This document shows positions 52,897 to 61,677 of a DNA stretch of 64,000 bases, in pieces; position 1 is the first letter of the stretch; each line of letters opens with the position of its first letter. Made by a program: the position numbers and the translations under genes. The notes beneath the pieces are model-generated. The model worked only from the letters and a program-made list of their open reading frames with translations. It did no database searches and was not told the origin of the DNA. This DNA comes from CAYJAY01 sp964368445 (lineage in GTDB: Bacteria > Bacillota > Clostridia > Oscillospirales > Ruminococcaceae), in NCBI GenBank assembly GCA_964368445.1, contig CAYJAY010000002.1, positions 1 through 64,000 on the forward strand, written 5' to 3'.

Positions 52897-53958
52897 ATGA
52901 ATTCATTTAAATTAAAACAGATAATCACGGTGTCGCTGTTAATAGCCCTAGAGGTCGTTTTGTCTCGATTTCTTTCTATCTCTACTCCCGTTGTTAAGTT
53001 TAGCTTAGGGTTTATTCCAATAGTTATTATTGCGTTTTTATATGGACCCATCTATTCCGCTTTTGCCTTTGGAATTTCTGATTTTTTGGGCGCAAACCTT
53101 TTCCCGATAGGCCCATATTTTTTTGGCTTTTCATTCACGGTTTTTTTGGCAGGTCTTGTGTTTGGAATTTTCCTTTATCAAAAAAAGATAACTTTTTTAC
53201 GTGTAGCACTAGCTTCAATCATAGTGTGTTTTGCGGTTCAATTTTCGCTTGATACATACTGGTTGACGTTGATTTTGGGTAAGGGCTTTCTTGCTTTAGC
53301 ACCGGTGAGGTTTATAAAAGCTTTGGTGATTTGCCCCATAATGGTGGCTGTCGTTCTTTTCATATCAAAATCTTTTTCAAAAGAAATATATAAAAGAAGC
53401 GCGTTATACCACCAAAAAACGATGTTTAGGCAAAAAGCAAAAAGATACTTAAATGGAGAGTTTTTAACCAATCGTGACGAAATAAGCAAAGCTATATGTG
53501 AAAAAATCATCGAGGACGAGAGATATCTTGCGGCAAAAACCGTTTTTTGTTACTATCCGAAAAGCTATGAGGTCGATACCACTGCATTAATTCAAGACGC
53601 ACTAAAAAGAGGCATGACGGTTTGCACACCTCTTTGTTTTGGAAAAAATGATATGACGGCAAAAAAGATAACCTCGATAGCCGACCTTTCGCCGGGACGC
53701 TACGGAATTATGGAACCGGGCAAACAGCTTGAGACTGTCGACATACAAAACTGCGAACTCGCAATTGTTCCGACTCTGTGTTGTGACAAACAAAGAAACC
53801 GTTTAGGACACGGCTTTGGATACTATGACAAAGCACTTGAAAGCAAAAGCATCTATAAAATTGCTGTTTGTCCGTCTGATGTTTTGTTTCCAAAAATCCC
53901 ATCAAATTCGTTTGACATAAAGATGTCTAGAATTATAACGGAAAGCGAAGTTATCTAA
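52897..53958 (+). CDS. Fusion: folate ECF transporter S component (FolT) + 5-formyl-THF cyclo-ligase
   Basis: The 353-residue protein joins two folate functions. Residues 1-160 are a membrane S component: six hydrophobic helices with KFSLGFIPIVIIAFLYGP and LGANLFPIGPYFFGFSF, as in FolT. Residues about 173-353 are a 5-formyltetrahydrofolate cyclo-ligase: MFRQKAKRYL start, FCYYPKSYEVDT, TPLC, and the ATP/substrate loop RLGHGFGYYDKAL at 302-314. The ATG at 52897 is 7 bases after TTAGGAGAA; the longer frame lacks a ribosome site. There is no stop or frameshift between the halves. A single chain could import folate and convert 5-formyl-THF to methenyl-THF. Confidence 0.92.
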   Translation: MNSFKLKQIITVSLLIALEVVLSRFLSISTPVVKFSLGFIPIVIIAFLYGPIYSAFAFGISDFLGANLFPIGPYFFGFSFTVFLAGLVFGIFLYQKKITFLRVALASIIVCFAVQFSLDTYWLTLILGKGFLALAPVRFIKALVICPIMVAVVLFISKSFSKEIYKRSALYHQKTMFRQKAKRYLNGEFLTNRDEISKAICEKIIEDERYLAAKTVFCYYPKSYEVDTTALIQDALKRGMTVCTPLCFGKNDMTAKKITSIADLSPGRYGIMEPGKQLETVDIQNCELAIVPTLCCDKQRNRLGHGFGYYDKALESKSIYKIAVCPSDVLFPKIPSNSFDIKMSRIITESEVI

Positions 53959-54037
53959 TCTAATCTTGTATAGGTTAATGTAATATTATTTTTAAAATAG
54001 AGTTTATTGCCACGCCAATCAAAGTTGAATAAAAAAT

Positions 54038-54091
54038 AAACCGAGACAATATCAACGGAGTTTTTCCAAATAAAGTCTCGGTTTCTTTTTT
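54038..54091. terminator. Bidirectional terminator
   Basis: AAACCGAGAC (54038-54047) and GTCTCGGTTT (54075-54084) form a 10-base stem followed by T runs on both strands, between the convergent fusion gene and yeiH. Confidence 0.85.
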
Positions 54092-54126
54092 TATCAATAA
54101 GGTTAATTCAATTTATACAAAAACAG

Positions 54127-55293
54127 CTAAACAAGTCCCATGAACCATTCCACCACAATAGCAACGATAACGACAAGCGCAGATATTATAAACCCATGTA
54201 TCATCGGTTTTACTCCGGATTTTTTCATATCTTTAAAGCTAGTGTTTAATCCAATTGCGGCAAGCGCGGCAACCATTAAGAATTTACTAAACTCTTTAGA
54301 CATCGAAGAGATTTCGGGCGGTATAACTTCAAAACTGTTTACTATCGCAAGACCAACAAACCCAACTATAAACCATGGAAAAAGCGAGAAAAAATTTATC
54401 TTTGGATTTATTTTCTGTTTGTGCTGAGCCTCTTGTATTTGGTTATCATCGTTTGAAAGCTTTGAAATTTTATCGAGCTGACTGACTTCATATTTTTCAC
54501 CTTTAGTTTTAACCTCGGTTAAAACCTGCGAAGCTTTCACATGTTCTCTTTGTTTAATTCGTATATTAACATACGCAAACACAAGCACTGTCGGAATAAT
54601 TGAAAGGGTTCTTGTAAGCTTAACCATCGTCGCAAAATCCCCCGCTGCCTCACTATAAGCATATCCTGCGGCAACAACGCTTGAAGTATCGTTTACGGCG
54701 GTGCCCGCCCAAAGTCCGTATGCCATGTCGCTTAGCCCCAACATATCTCCCATAAACGGAAACGCAATTATCATAAGCATGTCAAAGATAAACGTCGCAG
54801 ACATCGCATACGCTATCTCCCTGTCTTTTGCGTCGATAACCGGCGCAATCGCCGCAATTGCCGACCCTCCACATATACCTGTTCCTGCCGAAATCAGATT
54901 GGACAGTTTCCAATTAAGCCCTAAAGCTTTCCCAATGAAATAGCCACCGCCAAAACAAGTTAGAAGGGTAAAAAACATAACCGCAAGAGACAGCGAACCA
55001 ACCGTTAAGATAGTTTGTATGCTTAAAGATGCGCCCAAAAGAATTATGGCAAATTTAAGCACTTTCTTAGAGGTGAACTTCAAACCCTCTTTTAAAATGC
55101 CAACATTAAAAAAGGTATTTATCAACATACCTATAAACAACGCTATGACCGAAGCTCCGATTAAATGTATCGGCAATATCCCCTCGATATACTGCGACAA
55201 AATTGCTATCGCTATTGCCACAACTAAACCGGGCAATATCTTTGTTAAGCTTTTAATAAAAACCAAAATCGCTACCTCTTTTCTTAAATTCAT
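54127..55293 (-). CDS. yeiH: YeiH/UPF0324 family putative exporter
   Basis: A 388-residue membrane protein with about ten hydrophobic helices and the family segments GTGICGGSAIAAIAPVI and WAGTAVNDTSSVVAAGYAYS. A charged cytoplasmic loop of about 60 residues (around 245-305) lies between helices. YeiH proteins are annotated as putative sulfate exporters; the substrate is not settled. It is divergent from a LysR-type gene, the common arrangement. Confidence 0.87.
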   Translation of the reverse strand: MNLRKEVAILVFIKSLTKILPGLVVAIAIAILSQYIEGILPIHLIGASVIALFIGMLINTFFNVGILKEGLKFTSKKVLKFAIILLGASLSIQTILTVGSLSLAVMFFTLLTCFGGGYFIGKALGLNWKLSNLISAGTGICGGSAIAAIAPVIDAKDREIAYAMSATFIFDMLMIIAFPFMGDMLGLSDMAYGLWAGTAVNDTSSVVAAGYAYSEAAGDFATMVKLTRTLSIIPTVLVFAYVNIRIKQREHVKASQVLTEVKTKGEKYEVSQLDKISKLSNDDNQIQEAQHKQKINPKINFFSLFPWFIVGFVGLAIVNSFEVIPPEISSMSKEFSKFLMVAALAAIGLNTSFKDMKKSGVKPMIHGFIISALVVIVAIVVEWFMGLV

Positions 55294-55330
55294 TAACCAT
55301 ATTGATTATAACTAAAATTAATGATAAAAT

Positions 55331-55351
55331 AAAATAATCATTTCTTATTTT
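55331..55351. promoter_or_regulatory. Inverted repeat in the yeiH-LysR intergenic region
   Basis: AAAATAA (55331-55337) and TTATTTT (55345-55351) form an inverted repeat in the 90-base interval between divergent genes. It is a candidate LysR binding site, but the region is very AT-rich. Confidence 0.35.
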
Positions 55352-55383
55352 GTGATAAATATTTTTTATCGAAGAGGTCTAGC

Positions 55384-56259
55384 ATGATCGATAACCGAAT
55401 GTATACATTCCTTGAGCTTTGCAACACGATGAACTACCATAAAACCGCGCAAAATTTAAACATGACACAACCGGCGGTTACCCAACATATTAAACACCTT
55501 GAAAACATCTATCGTTGTAGGTTGTTTGAATATGTAAATAAAAAGCTTTATAAAACAAAAAACTGTTTAGACCTTGAAGGATACGCAAGGTCTATTATTT
55601 CCTTGAACATGACAGCTATACAAGAACTGTCTGGTTCGGAAAAAGTCAAGATAAATATCGGAGCTACAAAAACCATCGGTGAGTATTTGTTAAAAGACGC
55701 GCTTCATTCGTTTATATATGAGGAAAACTATGAGATAACTGTGACTATCGACAACACCGAAACTTTATTAAACAAGCTTAACCACTTCGAACTTGACCTT
55801 CTCATGCTTGAAGGGTTTGTGGACAAAGGCAGGTATAAACATCAAAAGATATCTAATGAACAGATTGTCGGAATCTGTTCCCTAACCCATCCATTCGCAA
55901 ACACCGAAGTTTGTCTGTCCGAAATTTTCTTGCAAAACACGGTGTTGCGTGAACAAGGTTCTGGTTCACGGGCTGTTTTTGAAAACTTTTTAACTCAAAA
56001 AGGCTACAGTGTCGACATGTTTAAAAACAAAACCATTTTAAGTAGCAACAGCTTAATTGAATATGCCGTTCAAAACAACTTTGCAATCTCGTTTGTTTAT
56101 GATGTAATACCATATAACAACAGTAATCTTGCTACCTTTAATATAAAAGACAGCAAGATCACGCACGAGTTCAATTATATTTTTTTAAACGAAACAAATG
56201 CAAAAAAAGCAATCGATTTAATAAATCTAAAGCTCGGCCATTGTCAGATTTTGCGCTAA
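55384..56259 (+). CDS. LysR family transcriptional regulator
   Basis: The 291-residue protein has an N-terminal winged HTH, FLELCNTMNYHKTAQNLNMT and QPAVTQHIKHLE (about residues 7-38), and a periplasmic-binding-protein-like effector domain from about 90. It is divergent from yeiH, and it probably regulates that gene. In such pairs the effector is often a small anion or sulfur compound, but it cannot be told here. Confidence 0.9.
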   Translation: MIDNRMYTFLELCNTMNYHKTAQNLNMTQPAVTQHIKHLENIYRCRLFEYVNKKLYKTKNCLDLEGYARSIISLNMTAIQELSGSEKVKINIGATKTIGEYLLKDALHSFIYEENYEITVTIDNTETLLNKLNHFELDLLMLEGFVDKGRYKHQKISNEQIVGICSLTHPFANTEVCLSEIFLQNTVLREQGSGSRAVFENFLTQKGYSVDMFKNKTILSSNSLIEYAVQNNFAISFVYDVIPYNNSNLATFNIKDSKITHEFNYIFLNETNAKKAIDLINLKLGHCQILR

Positions 56260-56263
56260 AAGC

Positions 56264-56944
56264 TTATGCCGAAAAACCTATCCTAACGGTAAAGTCGCTT
56301 GACACTGCTTTAACAACCGGCTCAAACAGTTCAAGCACCTTAGTTTTTGCAAACTGATCGGCCTTTTCAAACTGTGATGTCGTTTCAAGTTCTTCAAACA
56401 TCGCGTCGAGTATAACCGCTTGTATATCAATCTGTTCTTGTTGCGTCATCTCAATGTCGCCAAATGCCAAAAAACTCCTGCGCTCGATATCTCCAAACTG
56501 TGTGTTGTCATAATCGGGAGTTACCGAAAAAAGAGTTGCCCTTGGAATATTAATCAACACGGTTTGTTTTTCGTTATCCACAACAATATCTGTATCTTGA
56601 ATTTTAGAAAGATCGACCGAATATGCCCCCGTGCCATATGTACGCATGGTTTGGGTTTTAGTGAAAAAGCTAATGTTGGCAAGCGATCGACTGGTTTTTG
56701 TTTCAATTTCAACATCCTGTTCAAGCACGATAAATTCGCTTTTACCCCTAGCTTCTCCAAGAACTACGTCGGAAAAATCAAACGTCTCGACTATGACCGT
56801 TCCGCTGACCGTCGTCGTTTCGGTGGTGTCGTTAAAAAACGACGTCCTGTTTCCCATAATTATCTGAAACCCAACTACAGCAGACAAAACAAGTATTAAC
56901 ATAAACACGACTTTAACAGCTAACGAACCAATTAGTTTTTTCAA
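56264..56944 (-). CDS. DUF4230 membrane-anchored protein
   Basis: The 226-residue protein has one N-terminal membrane helix (about residues 9-29) and an outer domain of about 190 residues matching DUF4230, with AYSVDLSKIQDTDIVVD and VLINIPRATLFSV as the core. Start is TTG at 56944 with GGGAGGG 6 bases upstream. It overlaps nothing and ends 4 bases after the convergent LysR gene. The function is unknown. Confidence 0.85.
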   Translation of the reverse strand: MKKLIGSLAVKVVFMLILVLSAVVGFQIIMGNRTSFFNDTTETTTVSGTVIVETFDFSDVVLGEARGKSEFIVLEQDVEIETKTSRSLANISFFTKTQTMRTYGTGAYSVDLSKIQDTDIVVDNEKQTVLINIPRATLFSVTPDYDNTQFGDIERRSFLAFGDIEMTQQEQIDIQAVILDAMFEELETTSQFEKADQFAKTKVLELFEPVVKAVSSDFTVRIGFSA

Positions 56945-57091
56945 GTTTAACCCTCCCTTTGATTTTAATTATTCCACAAATATATTATACAACAACGTTC
57001 GACAAAACACAAAAAAATTGATTAAAGCTATTAAAATTATGTAATAATTATCTTCATTACAAATTTAATAGATGAATTTTTTAAAAAAACA

Positions 57092-57120
57092 TTGTATTTT
57101 ATTTAAACTTGTGTTAAAAT
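57092..57120 (+). promoter_or_regulatory. Sigma-A-type promoter for rpsB-tsf
   Basis: TTGTAT (57092-57097) and TAAAAT (57115-57120) have a 17-base spacer. Transcription should start near 57127, leaving a leader of about 142 bases. The region 56945-57091 is AT-rich with no other visible feature. Confidence 0.65.
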
Positions 57121-57136
57121 AATACGGCAATTCGCA

Positions 57137-57234
57137 CGCAAACTTGGGAAGAGTTGTGCCGCTTTTGCGGTTCTTGACCCTACTGCGAGCCTGAACCTAT
57201 TAACGGTTTCAAGGTGTTGCATAAAGAGTTTGCG
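57137..57234 (+). ncRNA. Structured leader RNA upstream of rpsB
   Basis: The outer arms CGCAAACT (57137-57144) and AGTTTGCG (57227-57234) pair perfectly. Inside are two stem-loops: GGGAAGA...TCTT-GA-CCC (57146-57180) capped by CCGC/GCGG around TTTT (57159-57170), and CCTGAACC/GGTTTCAAGG (57190-57214) with two single-base bulges. The folded part ends 35 bases before the start codon. The layout is a three-way junction, as expected of an r-protein autoregulatory leader. I do not recognise a named family. Confidence 0.7.
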
Positions 57235-57268
57235 GAGGAATAAAACAAAATTTAAGGAGAAAAATCAA

Positions 57269-58060
57269 ATGGCAGTTGTATCAATGAAACAGCTTCTTGA
57301 AGCCGGTGTTCACTTTGGACATCAAACAAGAAGATGGAACCCAAAAATGGCTCCGTACATCTTCACAGAAAGAAACGGAATCTACATCATCGACCTACAA
57401 AAAACGGTTAAAAAACTCGACGAGGCGTATAACGTTGTTCGTGATATCGCTACGGCGGGTGGCTCGATTTTGTTTGTAGGAACAAAAAAACAAGCTCAAG
57501 AATCGATTAAAGAAGAGGCTCTTCGTTGCGGAATGCATTACGTTAATGCACGTTGGCTTGGCGGAATGCTCACAAACTACAGAACTATCCGCAGAAGAAT
57601 CGACAGAATGGAACAACTCAAGAAAATGCGTGAAGACGGCACTTTTGACCTTCTTCCCAAAAAAGAAGTTATTAAGCTTGAACTTGAAATCGAAAAACTC
57701 GAAAAATTCCTTGGCGGAGTTAAAGATATGAACGGTCTTCCCGCTGCTCTTTTCATCGTCGACTCAAGAAAAGAACACATCGCTGTTGCGGAAGCACGTA
57801 AGCTTAACATACCAATAATCTCAATAGTTGACACAAACTGTGACCCAGACGAAATAGATTATGTTATCCCAGGAAACGACGACGCTATTCGCGCGGTTAA
57901 ACTTATAGCCGGAGCAATGGCAAACGCTATCATCGAAGGTCGCCAAGGCGAACAAGATTTTGGTGGCGAAGAAACAGCAGTTGCGGAAGTTGAAACAAAA
58001 GAACTCGACGGAGCTTCTGCCGAGCAAGTTGCAAAAGAAATGACAAACGCAGCTGAATAA
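57269..58060 (+). CDS. rpsB: 30S ribosomal protein S2
   Basis: The 263-residue protein begins MAVVSMKQLLEAGVHFGHQ and contains RRWNPKMAPYIF and IVDTNCDPDEIDYVIPGNDD, all typical of S2. The start ATG at 57269 follows AAGGAG by 10 bases. An acidic C-terminal tail extends about 30 residues. It is followed by tsf after 39 bases; a structured leader precedes it. Confidence 0.98.
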   Translation: MAVVSMKQLLEAGVHFGHQTRRWNPKMAPYIFTERNGIYIIDLQKTVKKLDEAYNVVRDIATAGGSILFVGTKKQAQESIKEEALRCGMHYVNARWLGGMLTNYRTIRRRIDRMEQLKKMREDGTFDLLPKKEVIKLELEIEKLEKFLGGVKDMNGLPAALFIVDSRKEHIAVAEARKLNIPIISIVDTNCDPDEIDYVIPGNDDAIRAVKLIAGAMANAIIEGRQGEQDFGGEETAVAEVETKELDGASAEQVAKEMTNAAE

Positions 58061-58099
58061 TTTTTAAATTAATAAACAAAACGAGAGGAAATTTAATAT

Positions 58100-59002
58100 A
58101 TGTCTTTTACAGCAAAAGATGTCCAGTCGCTTCGTGAAGCAACCGGATGCGGAATGATGGATTGCAAAAAAGCGTTGACCGAATCGGGCGGCGACATGGA
58201 AAAAGCAAACGAGTATCTTCGTGAAAAAGGGCTCGCAGCCGCACAAAAAAAAGCAAGCAGAATCGCTGCCGAAGGTCTTGTGTATGCCGTTGTTAAAGGA
58301 AACAAAGGCGTTATCATCGAGATTAACTCGGAAACCGACTTTGCAGCAAAAAGCGACAGCTTTAAAGATTTTGTTGCACTTTGTGCAAACACTGTTATCG
58401 AACAACAACCCGCAGATGTCCAAGCTCTTGCGGCTTGCGTAGTTGACGGAATGACTATCGAAAAACATCTTCAAGATAAAATCTTGACTATCGGCGAAAA
58501 CATTAAGCTTCGTCGTTTTGAAACGTTTAAAGGCGTTATGGTTCCCTATATCCACGGTGGTGGAACACATGCGGTTATGGTTCAATTCGACACCGACGCA
58601 AAAATGTCTGAAGACGAAAAATTTGTTCTTTTCGGAAAAGATATCGCAATGCAGATTGCTGCGGTTAATCCCCTTTTCCTTAAAAAAGAAGATGTTTCGG
58701 CCGAACAAGTCGAAAAGGAAAAAGCAATTCTTACTCAACAAGCTCTAAACGAAGGTAAACCCCAAGAAATCGCCGAGAAAATGGTTCTTGGAAGAATTGC
58801 AAAATATTATAAAGAAGTTTGTTTGCTTGAACAACCGTTTGTTAAAGATGATAAGATCTCGGTTGGCGAATATGTAAAACAAACAGCTAAAGAAATGGGC
58901 GTTGACATCTCGGTTATCAAATTCGTTCGCTTTGAAAAAGGCGACGGTCTTGAAAAACGTGAAGACGACTTTGCTGCAGAAGTTGCAAAAATGCAAGGCT
59001 AG
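58100..59002 (+). CDS. tsf: Elongation factor Ts
   Basis: EF-Ts exchanges GDP for GTP on EF-Tu. The 300-residue protein has the N-terminal UBA-like domain VQSLREATGCGMMDCKKAL, the TDFAAKSDSF motif that contacts EF-Tu, and two core subdomains. Complete. It forms the usual pair with rpsB, but the rest of the standard downstream cluster (pyrH and so on) is elsewhere. Confidence 0.97.
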   Translation: MSFTAKDVQSLREATGCGMMDCKKALTESGGDMEKANEYLREKGLAAAQKKASRIAAEGLVYAVVKGNKGVIIEINSETDFAAKSDSFKDFVALCANTVIEQQPADVQALAACVVDGMTIEKHLQDKILTIGENIKLRRFETFKGVMVPYIHGGGTHAVMVQFDTDAKMSEDEKFVLFGKDIAMQIAAVNPLFLKKEDVSAEQVEKEKAILTQQALNEGKPQEIAEKMVLGRIAKYYKEVCLLEQPFVKDDKISVGEYVKQTAKEMGVDISVIKFVRFEKGDGLEKREDDFAAEVAKMQG

Positions 59003-59037
59003 TTTTTGCAATTGACAAAAGTCAAAAACTCTTAAAC

Positions 59038-59200
59038 GGGCTGTGACGAAACGGAATAAAATTCGTTAAATTGACCAATAAATGTAGTAGGGGCGGTCCT
59101 GCGTGACCGCCCGAAACCTTGGATTTACCATTGATTTCGGGCGAACACATAGGTTCGCCCCTACAGTTTTTGTGCATTATGACAATTTCGTCACAGACCC
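59038..59200 (+). repeat. Dispersed palindromic repeat, copy B, with terminal inverted repeats
   Basis: GGGCTGTGACGAAA (59038-59051) and TTTCGTCACAGACCC (59186-59200) are near-perfect terminal inverted repeats of a 163-base element. Inside, GTAGGGGCG (59087-59095) pairs with CGCCCCTAC (59156-59164), and CGCCCGAAA pairs with TTTCGGGCG as an inner stem, giving a cloverleaf. The part 59087-59197 is about 93 percent identical to copy A. No reading frame is present. It lies directly downstream of tsf. Confidence 0.88.
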
Positions 59201-59419
59201 TTTTTTTGTCTTGCCATTGTTATTTAAATAGCAAAATTAATAATTATTAATTTTTATACATTAAACTATGAATGAACATCGAATAATAGTTGTTTTTTTT
59301 CGAGTAATAATTTATAATATAATCATTACTTTCATTTAATTTTTTTTGAACATAATATAAAGGAAATGAATTTTAAAATAATATCAACTCGGTGTTTTTA
59401 TTATTTTTTCTGGTGAATA
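59201..59419. other. AT-rich intergenic stretch with no feature
   Basis: Together with the repeat this fills the 417-base gap between tsf and the next gene. It is strongly AT-rich; no convincing gene, hairpin or matched promoter pair could be supported in it. Confidence 0.5.
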
Positions 59420-61672
59420 ATGCGAAATTTTTTGAAAATCAAAAATATAATACCAACAATTCTAGCTGTAGCTATAGTTGCAGTTAGTCTTGCTTTTTAT
59501 TCTGAAAATATATCCAATGATCTTGACAGTTTGGTCGAGAACACTTTAAGCGAACTTTCAAATCAACAGAGCTTTATTATTGATGATTATATGATTGGCA
59601 CAACAAGTCTTTTGGGTGATCTTTCTTACAGCCTTGAGTTTCAAGATGCTGTCATTATGGATACACCTGTAGATATGCTTAATTATTTGTTGTCTCTTGA
59701 AGTTGGAAGCTGGTTTGAATACATAACCGTAGTGCTAGCAGACGGCACAGGAATTAAGTCTAACGGTGAAATCGTTGACTATTCTAACGGCGACTTCTTC
59801 AAACAAATTCTTAATCCTCGCGTGATTTTTTCAGGAATTGAGCCATCTTCTGAAAGAATCGGATCATCTGTTTATATGTCTATGCCATTGTTTAAAGATG
59901 GACAAGAGGTTTCCGGGGTTATTATTGCAGAGATTACGAGCGAAAACCTAGAAAATCTTTTGGTTTCAAATTACAACGGTAGAGGTCTTACCGCGATTTT
60001 GGATCAAAACGGTAATGTTATTGCCGCAACAGATAACACATATGGCGTTGAAACAGGTGAAAACATCTCGATTATTTTAAACGAAGATGATTATAAACAA
60101 CAGATTACAACGTCACAACTGTTCACAATACTTGAAACTTCAAAAAACAGCGATATCTTGGCGTATGAAGTAAATGAACAACAGATGCGTTTTAACCATC
60201 AACCTATTTTAAACACAAACTGGACCTTGCTTGTGTCTGTTCCCGAAGATCTTATATCAAGCGGTGCGAACGGCGTTATATTCAACACAATACTGTTATT
60301 TATAGAGATGATGAGCATCGTTATAATTATATGGTTAAGGTTAATTTGGCTTAGACGAAAATCGGTTCAACTTATTCAACAAGCTGCGTACTACGATGAA
60401 TTAACCGGTATAATAAATGAAAAGAAATTCAAAATTGAAGCGAGAAAAATATTAAAGTCAAACAAAGGAACAAAATACAGCATATTTAAATTTGATATAG
60501 TTAACTTTAAGGTTATAAATAAACTGTTTGACTATAGAATCGGAGACGAGGTCATTAAAAGCATTGCAACGATGTCTATTTCGCTCACCGATTCATTTGA
60601 CAAAGACTTTTTATTTGCAAGATTAAACGCTGATGAATTTTTAGTTTTTGGCAAAGACCAAGATCTATTAACTTTAGCAAACGGAAAGTTTGAATTTGAA
60701 GAACTAATTAAAGATAAGATGTTTGAAATTTGTTCTCGACCAATCAAATTCAGATATAGCAGTTATTCAATACCTATCGAAGAAACCGACATAAATAAAA
60801 TTTTAGACACAATTGTTCTAACCCACAACTATCATAAACGCGTATCTTTTGACGGGGTGTTCGATTATGATGAAAATCTTAAAGATAAGCTCAACCACAC
60901 TAACTTTATCTGCGACAACATGCGCGACGCATTAAACAACAACGAATATCAAGTATATCTCCAACCAAAGAACTGTCTAAACGACAACAACAAAATTTGT
61001 GGTGCCGAGGCTTTGGTTAGATGGCACAGACCTAACGGAGATATTATCTTCCCTAACAACTTTATATCTATATTCGAGCAAGAAGGTTTTGTTGTTGAAC
61101 TTGACGACTATATGTTAAATAACGTTTGCAAAATTATAAAACGTTTTTGTGACAGTGGACACAAAAACATCCCGATATCGGTTAACTTCTCAAGGTTACA
61201 TATGCTTAACTTGAACTTTGTTAAAGAACTAACCGAAATTGTCGATTACTATGAAATCCCAAGACACCTTCTTGAAATCGAGATGACCGAATCCTCGATG
61301 ATTGAAAACTCTGAGGTGTTTAAAAAGGTTTTTGCCGACCTCCACCATAAAGGATTTACCGTTTCAATGGACGACTTTGGCTCGGGCTATTCTTCACTTG
61401 ATTTGCTTGCCGAATTAAACTTCGACGTGTTAAAACTCGACCGAAGTTTGCTTGAAAAATCTGAAGATTCCGAGAAAAAGAAATGCGTCTTAACCTCGAT
61501 TCTAACGATGGCCAAAAGCCTTAATCTCAAAACAGTTTGTGAAGGCGTCGAGACTATCGAACATGTTGACTTTTTGAAAAATTCAGGATGCGACATTGCA
61601 CAGGGCTATTTCTTCTCAAAACCAATACACAACAAAGAGTTTGACAGATTGTTAGAAATGCAGAAAATATAA
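59420..61672 (+). CDS. Membrane sensor with degenerate GGDEF and intact EAL domain, second paralogue
   Basis: A 750-residue protein with the same layout as the one at 23078-25303: helix at about 8-27, extracytoplasmic sensor to about 280, second helix at about 285-306, GGDEF-fold domain and C-terminal EAL domain. The GGDEF motif reads LNADEF, so cyclase activity is unlikely. EAL-domain residues are kept in GAEALVRWH, SVNFSRLHM, EIEMTES, DDFGSGYSS, VLKLDRS, CEGVET and QGYFFSKP. The ribosome site is weak (CTGGTG). It is monocistronic with its own terminator. Phosphodiesterase activity is inferred from conserved motifs. Confidence 0.93.
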   Translation: MRNFLKIKNIIPTILAVAIVAVSLAFYSENISNDLDSLVENTLSELSNQQSFIIDDYMIGTTSLLGDLSYSLEFQDAVIMDTPVDMLNYLLSLEVGSWFEYITVVLADGTGIKSNGEIVDYSNGDFFKQILNPRVIFSGIEPSSERIGSSVYMSMPLFKDGQEVSGVIIAEITSENLENLLVSNYNGRGLTAILDQNGNVIAATDNTYGVETGENISIILNEDDYKQQITTSQLFTILETSKNSDILAYEVNEQQMRFNHQPILNTNWTLLVSVPEDLISSGANGVIFNTILLFIEMMSIVIIIWLRLIWLRRKSVQLIQQAAYYDELTGIINEKKFKIEARKILKSNKGTKYSIFKFDIVNFKVINKLFDYRIGDEVIKSIATMSISLTDSFDKDFLFARLNADEFLVFGKDQDLLTLANGKFEFEELIKDKMFEICSRPIKFRYSSYSIPIEETDINKILDTIVLTHNYHKRVSFDGVFDYDENLKDKLNHTNFICDNMRDALNNNEYQVYLQPKNCLNDNNKICGAEALVRWHRPNGDIIFPNNFISIFEQEGFVVELDDYMLNNVCKIIKRFCDSGHKNIPISVNFSRLHMLNLNFVKELTEIVDYYEIPRHLLEIEMTESSMIENSEVFKKVFADLHHKGFTVSMDDFGSGYSSLDLLAELNFDVLKLDRSLLEKSEDSEKKKCVLTSILTMAKSLNLKTVCEGVETIEHVDFLKNSGCDIAQGYFFSKPIHNKEFDRLLEMQKI

Positions 61673-61677
61673 CTGCT

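Noticed and set aside
57121..57268. 6S RNA or SRP RNA at the rpsB leader
   Set aside because: The structured part is about 98 bases, too short for Firmicutes 6S RNA, lacks the SRP tetraloop motif, and lies between a promoter and rpsB.
59001..59030. Terminator just after tsf
   Set aside because: AGTTTTTG/CAAAAACT arms can pair, but no T run follows and the stem has an asymmetric bulge; the downstream repeat is the better stop candidate.
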